A stretch of DNA of 64,000 nt from Clostridiales bacterium (lineage in GTDB: Bacteria > Bacillota > Clostridia > Clostridiales > Oxobacteraceae): positions 1 to 64,000 of the forward strand of contig JASEJN010000002.1 of assembly GCA_030016385.1 (NCBI GenBank). Direction: 5' to 3'. The position numbers and the translations under genes are program-made. Positions 54,141 to 64,000 of this stretch are shown one piece after another (position 1 is the stretch's first letter; each line of letters opens with the position of its first letter). Below the pieces are notes generated by a model. The model did not search any database. It was not told the DNA's origin and worked only from the letters and a program-made list of their open reading frames with translations.

Positions 54141-54217
54141 TTAACTACACCTCCTAAACGTATTAGCGGATCGCAATAGCGGTCATAATAGTTCTCAAAT
54201 AACGAATCTATCGGACA

Positions 54218-54526
54218 CTATAATTTAATTTCTATGTCAACACCTGCAGGAAGATCTAATCTCATTAAAGCATCAACCGTCTTCGGTGTTGGGCTTAATA
54301 TATCAATCAGCCTTTTATGGGTTCTTATCTCAAACTGCTCTCTTGAGTCCTTATATTTATGGGGTGCTCTAAGTACTGTAACCGTATCTTTTTCAGTAGG
54401 CAGTGGGATAGGGCCTGAAACCTTTGCACCGGTCTTCTTAGCAGTATCAACAATCTTTTCAGCCGATTGATCGAGTATATCGTGGTCAAAAGCCTTTAAT
54501 CTGATCCTTATTTTTTGATTTGCCAT
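54218..54526 (-). CDS. rpsJ: 30S ribosomal protein S10
   Basis: First gene of the S10 operon, 102 residues; S10 is also the NusE partner of NusB in antitermination. [45 protein letters not shown] and [14 protein letters not shown] are family features. The ATG at 54526 follows GAAGGAGGT. It is preceded by a structured leader and its own promoter. Confidence 0.97.
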   Translation of the reverse strand: MANQKIRIRLKAFDHDILDQSAEKIVDTAKKTGAKVSGPIPLPTEKDTVTVLRAPHKYKDSREQFEIRTHKRLIDILSPTPKTVDALMRLDLPAGVDIEIKL

Positions 54527-54569
54527 TTTTACAACCTCCTTCATCATCGCACGCTTAAATTCTTACGTA

Positions 54570-54651
54570 CGACATGGAATAACCGTACACTGTACCAGGT
54601 GTTTCATTAAAACAGCAAAAAAAATCACCTCTACGGTATTATTCCCCGTCG
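54570..54651 (-). promoter_or_regulatory. Long hairpin in the rpsJ leader
   Basis: CGAC, GGAATAACCGTA and AGGTG on one arm face TACGGTATTATTCC, GTCG and CACCT on the other, giving an imperfect stem of about 20 pairs with a loop containing eight consecutive T residues on the minus strand. It starts 5 nt after the stop of the 19-codon ORF and ends about 45 nt before the S10 start. No T-run follows, so it is not a simple terminator. It may bind a ribosomal protein or respond to translation of the ORF. Confidence 0.6.
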
Positions 54652-54656
54652 CCCGA

Positions 54657-54716
54657 TTACTTCTTCGGACATTCTCCACAAGAATTCCCTGAAAAATCAG
54701 CAACCTCTTGCTTCAT
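54657..54716 (-). CDS. Short leader ORF with Cys-x-x-Cys before rpsJ (19 codons)
   Basis: Within the transcribed rpsJ leader an ATG opens the frame MKQEVADFSGNSCGECPKK and stops just before the long hairpin. The ribosome-binding site is weak (GTGTGGA, 5 nt before the ATG). The CGEC pair could bind metal, or codons for Cys and Lys could act as sensors. No family is known to me; it may be chance in a leader RNA. Confidence 0.35.
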   Translation of the reverse strand: MKQEVADFSGNSCGECPKK

Positions 54717-54743
54717 AGCAGTCCACACAATTACAACTCTTAT

Positions 54744-54772
54744 ATTTTACTACATGTCACAACATAAAACAA
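54744..54772 (-). promoter_or_regulatory. Promoter of the S10 operon
   Basis: -35 box TTGTTT (54767-54772), 17-bp spacer and -10 box TAAAAT (54744-54749) on the minus strand, giving a leader of about 210 nt. The -10 hexamer is the same as at the rplM and L7Ae-like promoters. Confidence 0.7.
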
Positions 54773-54791
54773 GAGTTTATACTACAAAAAG

Positions 54792-54892
54792 TTTCGACTC
54801 GTAATATGAACTCTATGTTATTTTGAACACTCATTCATCGCTCAAAATAACATAATCCTAATTTATGCCTGATTTCAAATTGCGAATTGAAA
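54792..54892 (-). repeat. R1 palindromic repeat, full-length copy
   Basis: 101 bp; its reverse complement matches the copy at 12566-12664 almost base for base, including the TTATGTTATTTTGA hairpin, GAATGAGTG loop and ATCAGGCATAAAT segment. The copy lies just upstream of the S10 promoter. Further CTTCAATTCG end-like sequence follows at 54903. Confidence 0.8.
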
Positions 54893-54981
54893 ACTACAAA
54901 AACTTCAATTCGTTAAACCTTCTGTTTGTAAAAAATTTCATTTATAAAATTATGAATTACTGTACACAAAAAGTAGCAATA

Positions 54982-55006
54982 GAAAGAGGAATTATATTCC
55001 TCTTTC
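54982..55006 (-). terminator. Terminator hairpin after tuf
   Basis: GAAAGAGGAAT pairs with ATTCCTCTTTC around a very short loop, about 22 bp after the tuf stop codon. The T-run behind it is weak (CTATTGCTACTTTTTG). Confidence 0.65.
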
Positions 55007-55028
55007 CTTACTATCTGCATCTTTAATA

Positions 55029-56225
55029 TTATTTATCAAGGATTTCGGAAACGACTCCCGCTCCAACCGTATGTCCGCCTTCACGGATAGCAAACCTTAA
55101 TCCTTCTTCCATAGCTATGGGTGTGATCAGTTCAACTTCCATCGTGATATGATCTCCAGGCATAACCATCTCTACTCCTTCAGGTAACTTTATCGTGCCT
55201 GTAACATCTGTTGTCCTGAAATAAAACTGCGGCCTGTATCCGTTAAAAAATGGGGTGTGTCTTCCTCCCTCTTCTTTCTTAAGCACATATACCTGGCCTT
55301 TGTAATGCATGTGCGGATGAACTGTACCCGGCTTTGCCAGTACCTGACCTCTTTCTATCTGCTCCCTGTCAATGCCTCTCAGCAAAGCTCCGATATTGTC
55401 CCCTGCCTGCGCCTGGTCCAAAGTCTTCCTGAACATCTCAACCCCTGTTACAACTGACTTTAGCTTCTCACTCTTCAGTCCTACTACCTCTACTTCGTCG
55501 CCGACTTTTAATGTCCCTCTCTCAACTCTTCCTGTTGCTACTGTCCCACGTCCTGTAATTGTAAATACATCCTCTACTGGCATCAGGAACGGCTTGTCGG
55601 TTTCCCTCTTCGGCGTCGGTATATATGAATCTATTGCATCCAATAAATCATATATGGGTTTCGTCCATTTCGGATCATCCGGGTTCTCCAACGCTTTTAA
55701 TGCTGAACCTACGATTATCGGTGTCTTATCCCCTGGAAAACCATATTCATTCAGCAAATCCCTTACTTCCATCTCCACTAGTTCGATAAGCTCCGGATCA
55801 TCTACCATATCCGATTTGTTAAGAAATACTATGATGTATGGTACTCCAACCTGCCTCGCTAAAAGTATGTGCTCCCTTGTCTGCGGCATGGGTCCATCTG
55901 CTGCTGATACCACAAGTATCGCACCATCCATTTGTGCCGCTCCGGTAATCATGTTCTTTATATAATCTGCATGTCCCGGGCAGTCAACATGGGCGTAGTG
56001 CCTTTTATCAGTCTCATACTCAACATGAGCCGTGTTTATTGTTATTCCTCTTGCTTTTTCCTCAGGGGCCTTATCGATTTCGTCATATTTTGTTGCCTGT
56101 GCTCTACCCGATTTTGCTAAAACATAAGTTATAGCAGCTGTCAAAGTAGTCTTACCATGATCAACATGGCCAATAGTTCCAATATTTACATGTGGTTTGG
56201 TTCTTTCGTAATGAGCTTTCGCCAT
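55029..56225 (-). CDS. tuf: Elongation factor Tu
   Basis: GTPase that delivers aminoacyl-tRNA to the ribosome. 398 residues with P-loop [10 protein letters not shown], switch [10 protein letters not shown] and NKSD; domains 2 and 3 are complete and the C-terminus reads [13 protein letters not shown]. It is the last gene of the str unit, 155 bp after fusA, and only one copy is present here. GGGAGGAT precedes the ATG. Confidence 0.98.
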   Translation of the reverse strand: MAKAHYERTKPHVNIGTIGHVDHGKTTLTAAITYVLAKSGRAQATKYDEIDKAPEEKARGITINTAHVEYETDKRHYAHVDCPGHADYIKNMITGAAQMDGAILVVSAADGPMPQTREHILLARQVGVPYIIVFLNKSDMVDDPELIELVEMEVRDLLNEYGFPGDKTPIIVGSALKALENPDDPKWTKPIYDLLDAIDSYIPTPKRETDKPFLMPVEDVFTITGRGTVATGRVERGTLKVGDEVEVVGLKSEKLKSVVTGVEMFRKTLDQAQAGDNIGALLRGIDREQIERGQVLAKPGTVHPHMHYKGQVYVLKKEEGGRHTPFFNGYRPQFYFRTTDVTGTIKLPEGVEMVMPGDHITMEVELITPIAMEEGLRFAIREGGHTVGAGVVSEILDK

Positions 56226-56380
56226 TTTATATCCTCCCTTAGCATTTATTTTAATATATTTAATTAATTTAACCTGCTTTGCAGTTTAAATTTGAGGAAA
56301 TGTTTTTAACCACTTCGCTATAATCCAAAAATAACATTTAGCAGGTTTAAAACCTGTTTATCCCAACCCATAGGGTTAGT

Positions 56381-58450
56381 CTATTTATCGCCGACAATTT
56401 TATCTGCGATATTTTTCGGCACTTCTTCGTAATGATCGAATTCCATAGAATAAATCCCTCTGCCCTGAGTTCTGGATCTCAATGCAGTAGCATATCCAAA
56501 CATCTCAGCAAGAGGAACAAAACCTCTTATAATCTGAGCTCCTGCTCGTGACTCCATACCTTCTATTCTGCCTCTTCTTGAATTCAAATCGCCGATAACA
56601 TCGCCCATATATTCTTCAGGCACCGTTACTTCAACTTTCATTATAGGCTCTACAAGCACAGGATCCGCTTTTCGCATTCCTTCTTTAAATGCCATGGATC
56701 CAGCTATCTTAAATGCCATTTCCGACGAGTCTACTTCATGGAATGATCCATCGACAAGTGAAGCTTTTACATCGATTACGGGATATCCGGCAATTATTCC
56801 ACTTTCCATTGCACTTTGAATACCATTGTCAACTGCAGGAATATATTCTTTAGGAATCACACCGCCGACTATCTTATTTTCGAATTCATAGCCTGCTCCC
56901 CTATCCTTGGGTTCCAGTTCCAGCCAAACATGGCCGTATTGTCCATGTCCGCCCGTCTGCCTTATAAACTTTCCTTCAACTTTAACATGCTTTCTGATAG
57001 TCTCTTTATATGCAACCTGGGGCTTACCTACATTCGCCTCTACCTTAAATTCTCTCATCAATCTATCTACAATTATCTCCAAATGTAGTTCTCCCATACC
57101 CGCAATTATTGTCTGCCCTGTTTCTTTATCGGTATATGTTTTGAACGTCGGATCTTCCTCTGCCAGTTTAGACAAGGCAATGCCCATCTTTTCCTGGTCT
57201 GCTTTAGTCTTTGGCTCTATCGCAACCCTGATAACGGGTTCAGGAAATTCCATCGATTCAAGCAGTATCGGTTTTTCCTCGGAACATAATGTGTCGCCGG
57301 TAGTCGTCTCTTTCAGTCCTACAGCAGCAACAATATCTCCCGTCCTTACCTCAGTTATATCCTCTCTATGGTTTGCATGCATCCTGAGTATGCGTCCCAA
57401 TCTCTCTCTCTTATTCTTTGTGGAATTGTAAATATAAGAACCCGCCTGTACAGCACCGGAATATACTCTAAAATATGCAAGTTTACCAACATACGGATCC
57501 GACACAATCTTGAATGCCAGAGCTGAGAACGGTTCGTCATCATCAGCCGGAATATCTACTTCCTCCTGAGTATCCGGATCGATTCCCTTTACAGGTGGTA
57601 TATCGACAGGCGAAGGTAAATAATATATAATCGCATCCAGTAAAGGCTGGACTCCTTTATTTCTATAAGCTGAACCGCATAGAACGGGTGACATCTTACC
57701 GTTTATCGTAGCATATCTTATAGCCTTCCTTATTTCATCTTCCGTAATTTCTTCACCATCAAGATATTTCTCCATGATGTCTTCATCAAAATCAGAGACG
57801 GCCTCTAAAAGCTTATTTCTATATTCCTTCGCAATAGCTTTTAAATCATCAGGTATTGCAGTTTCTTCACTTTTGGTTCCAAGGTCGTCAATATATATAA
57901 TCGCATCGTTTCTTATTAAATCAACTACACCCTTAAATGTATCTTCCTTCCCTATAGGGATCTGTACCGGAACCGCATTTGCATGAAGCCTATCCTTCAT
58001 CATCTTTACAGCATTAAAGAAATCGGCTCCCATTATATCCATTTTATTTACAAATGAAATACGCGGCACATCATACTTATCGGCCTGACGCCATACTGTT
58101 TCAGATTGAGGTTCGACCCCGCCTTTAGCACAGAAGACTGCCACTGAACCATCGAGAACACGAAGTGATCTTTCTACTTCAACTGTGAAGTCTACGTGCC
58201 CCGGCGTGTCTATAATGTTTATATTATAACCTTTCCAATGGGCTGTTGTAGCTGCCGAAGTTATGGTTATCCCACGCTCCTGCTCCTCCGCCATCCAGTC
58301 CATGGTAGCCGTTCCATCATGCACCTCACCCATTTTATGAGTCTTTCCGGTATAAAAAAGAATCCTTTCTGTTGTTGTAGTTTTTCCTGCATCTATATGA
58401 GCCATTATCCCTATATTTCTAACTTTATTTAATGGAATCTGCCTAGGCAC
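56381..58450 (-). CDS. fusA: Elongation factor G
   Basis: Translocase GTPase. 689 residues with [34 protein letters not shown] and NKMD in the G domain, then domains II-V ending with the [15 protein letters not shown] helix. It starts with GTG at 58450 after AAGGAGGA, between rpsG and tuf. The 155-bp gap to tuf carries small palindromes (CAGGTTTTAAACCTG) but no clear terminator. Confidence 0.98.
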   Translation of the reverse strand: MPRQIPLNKVRNIGIMAHIDAGKTTTTERILFYTGKTHKMGEVHDGTATMDWMAEEQERGITITSAATTAHWKGYNINIIDTPGHVDFTVEVERSLRVLDGSVAVFCAKGGVEPQSETVWRQADKYDVPRISFVNKMDIMGADFFNAVKMMKDRLHANAVPVQIPIGKEDTFKGVVDLIRNDAIIYIDDLGTKSEETAIPDDLKAIAKEYRNKLLEAVSDFDEDIMEKYLDGEEITEDEIRKAIRYATINGKMSPVLCGSAYRNKGVQPLLDAIIYYLPSPVDIPPVKGIDPDTQEEVDIPADDDEPFSALAFKIVSDPYVGKLAYFRVYSGAVQAGSYIYNSTKNKRERLGRILRMHANHREDITEVRTGDIVAAVGLKETTTGDTLCSEEKPILLESMEFPEPVIRVAIEPKTKADQEKMGIALSKLAEEDPTFKTYTDKETGQTIIAGMGELHLEIIVDRLMREFKVEANVGKPQVAYKETIRKHVKVEGKFIRQTGGHGQYGHVWLELEPKDRGAGYEFENKIVGGVIPKEYIPAVDNGIQSAMESGIIAGYPVIDVKASLVDGSFHEVDSSEMAFKIAGSMAFKEGMRKADPVLVEPIMKVEVTVPEEYMGDVIGDLNSRRGRIEGMESRAGAQIIRGFVPLAEMFGYATALRSRTQGRGIYSMEFDHYEEVPKNIADKIVGDK

Positions 58451-58561
58451 AGTATTCCTCCTTCCTAGCTTTAATCGCCGTTATAGTTCTCAAAAGTCCA
58501 ACAAAAGCTATTAGCCTTCGCACAAAAATAGTGCAATTCATACGACTTAAATTGAGTATTT

Positions 58562-59062
<501 letters not shown>

Positions 59063-59153
59063 TCATCGGTACTCGGCATTATCTGCCGCCAGTGCTCTGT
59101 ACATCCGCAAAATATAATATATATATAAACTTGCTCCGCACAAAAGCACCTCT

Positions 59154-59179
59154 ATATCATAACACCCTGGTTATGATAT
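59154..59179 (-). promoter_or_regulatory. Hairpin in the rpsL-rpsG intergenic region
   Basis: ATATCATAAC and GTTATGATAT form a perfect 10-bp stem with a 6-nt loop, directly after the rpsL stop codon. No T-run follows. It may protect the rpsL mRNA end or be part of an S7-responsive structure; a second small stem (CGGC/GCCG) lies closer to rpsG. Confidence 0.5.
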
Positions 59180-59180
59180 G

Positions 59181-59555
59181 CTATTTCTTAGGTTTTTTTG
59201 CACCATACTTGGATCTACCCTGCTTTCTGTCTGCGACTCCGGCTGTATCCAGAGTGCCTCTTACGATATGATACCTTATTCCAGGAAGATCCTTTACCCT
59301 TCCGCCTCTTATCAATACGACGGAGTGTTCCTGAAGATTATGCCCTATTCCAGGTATATAACAGGTCCCTTCAATACCATTCGTAAGCCTTACTCTTGCT
59401 ACCTTTCTTAATGCAGAATTTGGCTTTTTGGGAGTCATGGTTTTTACAACTGTACATACGCCTCTTTTTTGAGGGCATTCTTTAAGTGCGGGAGCAGTAG
59501 CTTTTTTAGTCACTTTTTTCCTACCTCTTCTAACTAACTGATTAATTGTCGGCAT
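59181..59555 (-). CDS. rpsL: 30S ribosomal protein S12
   Basis: Decoding-site protein, 124 residues from [14 protein letters not shown]. The [11 protein letters not shown] loop with the Lys that decides streptomycin sensitivity and the PGIRYH segment are both unmodified, so no classic streptomycin-resistance change is visible. The ATG at 59555 follows AAAGGAGGTG. Confidence 0.98.
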   Translation of the reverse strand: MPTINQLVRRGRKKVTKKATAPALKECPQKRGVCTVVKTMTPKKPNSALRKVARVRLTNGIEGTCYIPGIGHNLQEHSVVLIRGGRVKDLPGIRYHIVRGTLDTAGVADRKQGRSKYGAKKPKK

Positions 59556-59576
59556 TTGCACACCTCCTTTCAAATG

Positions 59577-59819
59577 TTATTCCCTTATCAATGCTGCCGT
59601 AGCAGCACCGATATCGATGCCACATAAACTGCCCAGTTCTTTCATTGTCTTAACGTGTATCATTTCTATATTATTTTGTTTGCATAACTCCTCCACCGGT
59701 TTTGTCACTCTATCTTCGGCATCCTCTGCTATGTAAACAATTTTTGCATTGCCCTGTTTTATTATCTTTGCCGTCTGCTTAACGCCTACAACTTTTTTCC
59801 CCTGTAATTTCATACTCAT
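59577..59819 (-). CDS. L7Ae-family ribosomal protein-like (YbxF type)
   Basis: An 80-residue kink-turn RNA-binding protein; GVKQTAKIIKQGNAKIVYIAEDAE, CKQNNIEMIHV and LGSLCGIDIGAATAALI match the family. B. subtilis YbxF, encoded in the same place between rpoC and rpsL, binds k-turn RNA. The start is uncertain: ATG 59819 and ATG 59813 both follow GGGAGGAT; I give the former. It is the first gene after the str promoter. Confidence 0.9.
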   Translation of the reverse strand: MSMKLQGKKVVGVKQTAKIIKQGNAKIVYIAEDAEDRVTKPVEELCKQNNIEMIHVKTMKELGSLCGIDIGAATAALIRE

Positions 59820-59900
59820 CAATCCTCCCTTCCTTAATATAATATAAACTAATTTTCATATATACCAAAGAAAAACTATCCGGGATTGAAGATATACCTT

Positions 59901-59940
59901 ATAACAGCAAAACCTTCCTTACGGGAGGTTTTGCTGTTAT
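59901..59940 (-). promoter_or_regulatory. Leader hairpin between rpoC and the L7Ae-like gene
   Basis: ATAACAGCAAAACCT and its exact complement form a 15-bp stem, extended by two more pairs, around a 4-6 nt loop. It lies downstream of the promoter at 59965-59993, in the transcribed leader. No T-run follows on the coding strand, so it may be an RNA-stability or regulatory hairpin, or stop rpoBC transcripts partially. Confidence 0.6.
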
Positions 59941-59964
59941 ATTACAAAAAATCACACATTGTGT

Positions 59965-59993
59965 ATTTTAGCATCATATACAGCATATGTCAA
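59965..59993 (-). promoter_or_regulatory. Promoter of the L7Ae-like/rpsL/rpsG/fusA/tuf unit
   Basis: Perfect -35 box TTGACA (59988-59993), 17-bp spacer, -10 box TAAAAT (59965-59970) on the minus strand, in the gap after rpoC. The resulting leader is about 140 nt and contains the 40-nt hairpin. Confidence 0.8.
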
Positions 59994-60004
59994 TATCAAA
60001 AATG

Positions 60005-63000
60005 TTACTTTTGAATATCTTGTGCTGGATTATCTTCTGCGGGATGAACATTGATTGCCCTGTATCTTGACATTCCGGTACCTGCTGGTATCAGTTTTCC
60101 GATTATTACATTTTCTTTTAGCCCTATTAGGGGATCAATCTTTCCCTTGATTGCCGCATCTGTTAGAACTCTCGTCGTTTCCTGGAATGATGCCGCGGAA
60201 AGGAAAGAATCCGTGGCTAAAGAGGCCTTTGTTATCCCAAGAAGAGCAATTTTGCCCGTCGCCTTTTTCAGTCCAAGGGATTCAACCCTCTTATTCTCAT
60301 CCTCGAATTCAAATATATCGACTAATCCTCCGGAAAGCAAATCAGTATCACCCGGATCATCAACTTTTACTTTTCTCATCATATTTCTTATGATAATCTC
60401 AACATGTTTATCATTTATCTCAACACCTTGAAGTCTGTATACCTTCTGGACTTCCGTAAGAAGATAAGCTCTTACAGCATCAACGCCCTTAATAGAGAGT
60501 ATGTCATGAGGATTTACCGAGCCTTCAGTCAATTCATCTCCTGCTTGAACTACAGAACCATCCGATACCTTAAGCCTTGAACCATAAGGTATCGTATATG
60601 TTTTTGACTCCCCATTATCGTTGGTTACTATAACTTCCCTTTTCTTCTTTGTTTCATTTATCTTAACTGTTCCCGGAATTTCCGTAATCGTTGCAAGTCC
60701 CTTTGGCTTCCTTGCCTCAAATAACTCCTCAACCCTTGGAAGACCTTGCGTTATATCAGCACCTGCAACTCCTCCGGTATGGAACGTTCTCATCGTAAGC
60801 TGTGTGCCGGGCTCGCCTATGGCCTGAGCTGCGACTATACCTACGGCCTCGCCTATATTTACCTTCCCTCCTGTAGCTAAGTCTGCGCCATAACATTTTG
60901 CACAGATACCATAACGGCACCTGCAGGTTGTTACGCTCCTTATATATGCCTTCTCCACTCCTGCCTTTACAACTTTACCAGCCAGAGCTTCTGTGACAAA
61001 TTCATTTCTTGGAATAATAACCTCTCCGGTATTTGGATCAACTATATCCGCTGCAGTATACCTTCCTATAATCCTATCTCTAAAACTTTCGATTATCTCA
61101 TTGCCTTCCTTGATATCCTCTACCCATTCACCCTGGTCTGTTCCGCAGTCTTCTTCCCTTATAATGACATCCTGGCTTATATCTACAAGCCTTCTTGTAA
61201 GGTATCCTGAATCCGCCGTCCTTAGTGCGGTATCTGCAAGTCCCTTTCTTGCGCCATGCGTAGAAATAAAGTATTCCAGCACGTTCAGGCCTTCACGGAA
61301 GCTGGCTCTGATTGGAAGTTCTATTATCTTCCCTGATGGGTTCGCCATCAGCCCACGCATTCCGCAGAGCTGCCTTATCTGATTCTTCGAACCTCTGGCC
61401 CCTGAATTTGCCATCATATATATAGGATTGAACTGATCAAGGTTGTGCATCAATGCACTAGTAATTTTATCCGTTGTTTCTGTCCACTCGGAAATAACCT
61501 TTTCGTATCTTTCTTCTCCCGATATAAGCCCTCTTCTAAACATTTTTTCTATTTTATCTATATCGGCATCGGTCTGTGACAATAATTTTGTCTTTTCCTC
61601 AGGTATAATCATATCTGAAACTGAAACCGTACAAGCTCCAATAGTCGAATAGTGATAACCTGCGGCCTTAACTTTATCCAGCATTATAGCTGTATTTGTA
61701 GGCCCATGGGCCTTATAACATTTGTCAATAATCCTGCCGAGGGCTTTCTTATCAACTAAAAAGTCTATTTCCAGCTTGCAAATGTTATCCTCTATGCTTC
61801 TATCTATAAATCCCAAGTCCTGCGGTATTGCTTCATTGAATATTATTTTTCCCGGAGTCGTATCTATAATATTTGAATATTTTTTACCGTTATACTCTTT
61901 TACCATTCTAACTTTTATTGCAGCATGCAGCCCTATTTGTTTTACGCTATAAGCCATGATAGCTTCATCAGAATTTGAAAATATTCTGCCTTCACCGGGT
62001 TCACCTTTCCTATCTATAGTAAGATAATAAGAACCCAGTACCATATCCTGTGTTGGAACAACAACAGGCTTTCCATCCTGAGGCTTTAATATATTATTCG
62101 CCGCAAGCATTAGAAATCTGGCTTCAGCCTGAGCTTCGACAGACAACGGAACATGGACGGCCATCTGGTCTCCATCAAAATCCGCATTGTACGCAGTGCA
62201 TGCGAGGGGATGAAGCTTTATGGCTCTTCCTTCGACTAAAACCGGCTGAAACGCCTGAATCCCAAGCCTGTGAAGTGTAGGTGCACGGTTTAAAAGTACC
62301 GGATGATCCTTTATTACTTCTTCCAGCACATCCCATACCTCTGATTTTACTCTTTCAACCATCCTTTTTGCACTTTTTATGTTATGCGCATATCCCTCTT
62401 CCACAAGTTTCTTCATTACAAAAGGTTTAAACAATTCAAGCGCCATTTCCTTGGGAAGTCCGCATTGATACATCTTTAACTCAGGACCCACAACTATTAC
62501 TGAACGGCCTGAATAGTCAACACGTTTTCCAAGAAGGTTCTGCCTGAATCTGCCTTGCTTTCCTTTCAGCATATCCGATAGAGATTTTAGCGGCCTGTTT
62601 CCAGGACCCGTTACAGGTCTCCCTCTTCTGCCGTTATCTATCAGGGCATCCACAGCCTCCTGCAGCATTCTTTTTTCGTTCCTGACAATTATATCAGGCG
62701 CCTGCAGATCCAAAAGCCTCTTCAATCTATTATTTCTGTTTATAACCCTTCTGTAAAGATCATTCAGATCCGATGTAGCAAACCTTCCTCCATCAAGCTG
62801 CACCATAGGCCTCAAATCAGGAGGTATTACGGGTACTACATCAAGTATCATCCATTCAGGCCTGTTGCCTGATTTTCTGAAAGCTTCGACAACCTCTAAT
62901 CTTTTTATAGTCCTGACCCTTTTCTGACCGGAATTTGTCTTCAGATCGCCTCGAAGCTCCTTGGACAATTTATCAAGATCTATCTCTTTCAAAAGCGTTT

Positions 63001-63529
63001 TTATAGACTCTGCACCCATACCTGCAGTAAAGCTGTTTGCTCCATATTTTTCCTGGGATTCTCTGTAATCTTTGTCAGTCAATATCTGTTTTTTCATAAG
63101 CGGAGTAGTTCCAGGATCAATAACCACATATGCAGCAAAATATAAAACCTTTTCCAATGCTCTTGGAGACATATCCAGCATAAGCCCCATTCTGGACGGT
63201 ATGCCTTTAAAATACCATATATGCGAAACCGGAGCGGCAAGTTCAATATGCCCCATTCTTTCACGCCTTACCTTGGATTTTGTTACTTCAACTCCGCACC
63301 TATCGCATACGATACCCTTATATCTAATTCTTTTATATTTACCGCAATGACACTCCCAGTCCTTCGTTGGACCAAATATCCTTTCACAGAAAAGACCGTC
63401 TTTTTCAGGTTTTAATGTCCTATAATTTATCGTTTCAGGTTTTTTTACCTCACCTTTTGACCATTCCCTGATCTTTTCAGGAGAGGCAAGGCCTATTTGC
63501 ATAGAATCAAAAAAATTTAGTTCATACAA
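60005..63529 (-). CDS. rpoC: RNA polymerase beta' subunit
   Basis: 1174 residues; catalytic core subunit. N-terminal zinc site at Cys60, Cys62, Cys75 and Cys78, the active-site [12 protein letters not shown] loop with three Asp holding magnesium, and a second zinc site ([13 protein letters not shown]). The trigger-loop region ([13 protein letters not shown]) is present. It starts with TTG at 63529 after AAGGGAGGA, 24 bp after rpoB. The size is normal for Firmicutes. Confidence 0.98.
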   Translation of the reverse strand: MYELNFFDSMQIGLASPEKIREWSKGEVKKPETINYRTLKPEKDGLFCERIFGPTKDWECHCGKYKRIRYKGIVCDRCGVEVTKSKVRRERMGHIELAAPVSHIWYFKGIPSRMGLMLDMSPRALEKVLYFAAYVVIDPGTTPLMKKQILTDKDYRESQEKYGANSFTAGMGAESIKTLLKEIDLDKLSKELRGDLKTNSGQKRVRTIKRLEVVEAFRKSGNRPEWMILDVVPVIPPDLRPMVQLDGGRFATSDLNDLYRRVINRNNRLKRLLDLQAPDIIVRNEKRMLQEAVDALIDNGRRGRPVTGPGNRPLKSLSDMLKGKQGRFRQNLLGKRVDYSGRSVIVVGPELKMYQCGLPKEMALELFKPFVMKKLVEEGYAHNIKSAKRMVERVKSEVWDVLEEVIKDHPVLLNRAPTLHRLGIQAFQPVLVEGRAIKLHPLACTAYNADFDGDQMAVHVPLSVEAQAEARFLMLAANNILKPQDGKPVVVPTQDMVLGSYYLTIDRKGEPGEGRIFSNSDEAIMAYSVKQIGLHAAIKVRMVKEYNGKKYSNIIDTTPGKIIFNEAIPQDLGFIDRSIEDNICKLEIDFLVDKKALGRIIDKCYKAHGPTNTAIMLDKVKAAGYHYSTIGACTVSVSDMIIPEEKTKLLSQTDADIDKIEKMFRRGLISGEERYEKVISEWTETTDKITSALMHNLDQFNPIYMMANSGARGSKNQIRQLCGMRGLMANPSGKIIELPIRASFREGLNVLEYFISTHGARKGLADTALRTADSGYLTRRLVDISQDVIIREEDCGTDQGEWVEDIKEGNEIIESFRDRIIGRYTAADIVDPNTGEVIIPRNEFVTEALAGKVVKAGVEKAYIRSVTTCRCRYGICAKCYGADLATGGKVNIGEAVGIVAAQAIGEPGTQLTMRTFHTGGVAGADITQGLPRVEELFEARKPKGLATITEIPGTVKINETKKKREVIVTNDNGESKTYTIPYGSRLKVSDGSVVQAGDELTEGSVNPHDILSIKGVDAVRAYLLTEVQKVYRLQGVEINDKHVEIIIRNMMRKVKVDDPGDTDLLSGGLVDIFEFEDENKRVESLGLKKATGKIALLGITKASLATDSFLSAASFQETTRVLTDAAIKGKIDPLIGLKENVIIGKLIPAGTGMSRYRAINVHPAEDNPAQDIQK

Positions 63530-63553
63530 TGGGAAGTCCTCCCTTCATCCTTG

Positions 63554-64000
<447 letters not shown>

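Larger units (their letters stand above)
54527..55028. other. Intergenic region between tuf and rpsJ
   Basis: 502 bp, the longest gap in the ribosomal cluster. From the tuf side it holds the tuf terminator hairpin, one full R1 element, a sigma-A-type promoter, a 19-codon ORF and a long hairpin before rpsJ. These are listed separately. Confidence 0.8.

Noticed and set aside
54640..54740. tRNA-like or T-box element in the rpsJ leader
   Set aside because: No cloverleaf, no T-box sequence and no anticodon-like loop; read as ORF plus hairpin instead.
55372..55965. 197-codon plus-strand frame opposite tuf
   Set aside because: Long only because tuf has biased codons; Ser/Pro-rich shadow sequence without ribosome-binding site.
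56907..57431. 174-codon plus-strand frame opposite fusA
   Set aside because: Shadow of a highly conserved gene on the other strand.

Overview
The window reads as a chromosomal segment of a low-GC, spore-forming, anaerobic member of the Clostridia (Firmicutes). Reasons: AT-rich sequence with AGGAGG-type ribosome-binding sites on nearly every gene, a glmS ribozyme, the cdaA-cdaR-glmM order, sporulation-type genes (CwlD, SpoIID-like, SpoVB-like), zinc-ribbon forms of S4, S14, L36 and adenylate kinase, and the Firmicutes rpoBC-str-S10-spc-alpha order. I cannot name a genus from the sequence alone.

Layout. 1-7.7 kb (minus strand): a cell-wall and c-di-AMP block, cdaA - cdaR - FAD protein - glmM - glmS ribozyme - glmS. 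8-13.3 kb (plus): zinc-ribbon membrane protein, ferritin-like protein, DeoR regulator, SpoVB-like flippase, ECF S component. 13.4-18.9 kb: a TIM-barrel isomerase, a carboxyltransferase (OadA-like) and carbamate kinase on minus; a phosphohexomutase on plus. 19-23.9 kb (minus): AraC regulator followed by Gfo/Idh dehydrogenase, two TIM-barrel proteins and a second Gfo/Idh dehydrogenase, best read as a carbohydrate or glycoside redox pathway. 24.2-29.3 kb: glycerophosphodiesterase plus MFS transporter, Hsp20, SpoIID-like protein, Pro/Gly-rich protein. 29.6-34.2 kb (minus): a D-2-hydroxyacid dehydrogenase/TIM-barrel pair and an AmmeMemoRadiSam pair. 34.4-64 kb (minus): cwlD and then, in transcription order from the right edge, rpoB(partial)-rpoC, L7Ae-like-rpsL-rpsG-fusA-tuf, the S10/spc/alpha ribosomal genes with secY and adk, the ECF energising module, truA and rplM-rpsI.

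How it works together. The left block links precursor supply for peptidoglycan (fructose-6-P to GlcN-6-P to GlcN-1-P) with c-di-AMP signalling, and GlcN-6-P feeds back through the self-cleaving ribozyme. The right half is the core transcription/translation cluster; three well-matched sigma-A-type promoters can be read (before rplM, before rpsJ and before the L7Ae-like gene). The middle is accessory metabolism with its own regulators.

The intergenic spaces carry two families of small palindromic repeats (called R1 and R2 here), with full, internally deleted and solo-end copies, plus one IS-end-like inverted repeat. The least explained items are the rpsJ leader (a 19-codon Cys-x-x-Cys ORF followed by a long hairpin), a 13-codon ORF before the glmS ribozyme, a 41-bp near-continuous palindrome, and the missing map gene. 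No tRNA, rRNA, CRISPR array, prophage or intact transposase was recognised. Start codons were chosen by ribosome-binding-site position, so many differ from the longest possible reading frame.
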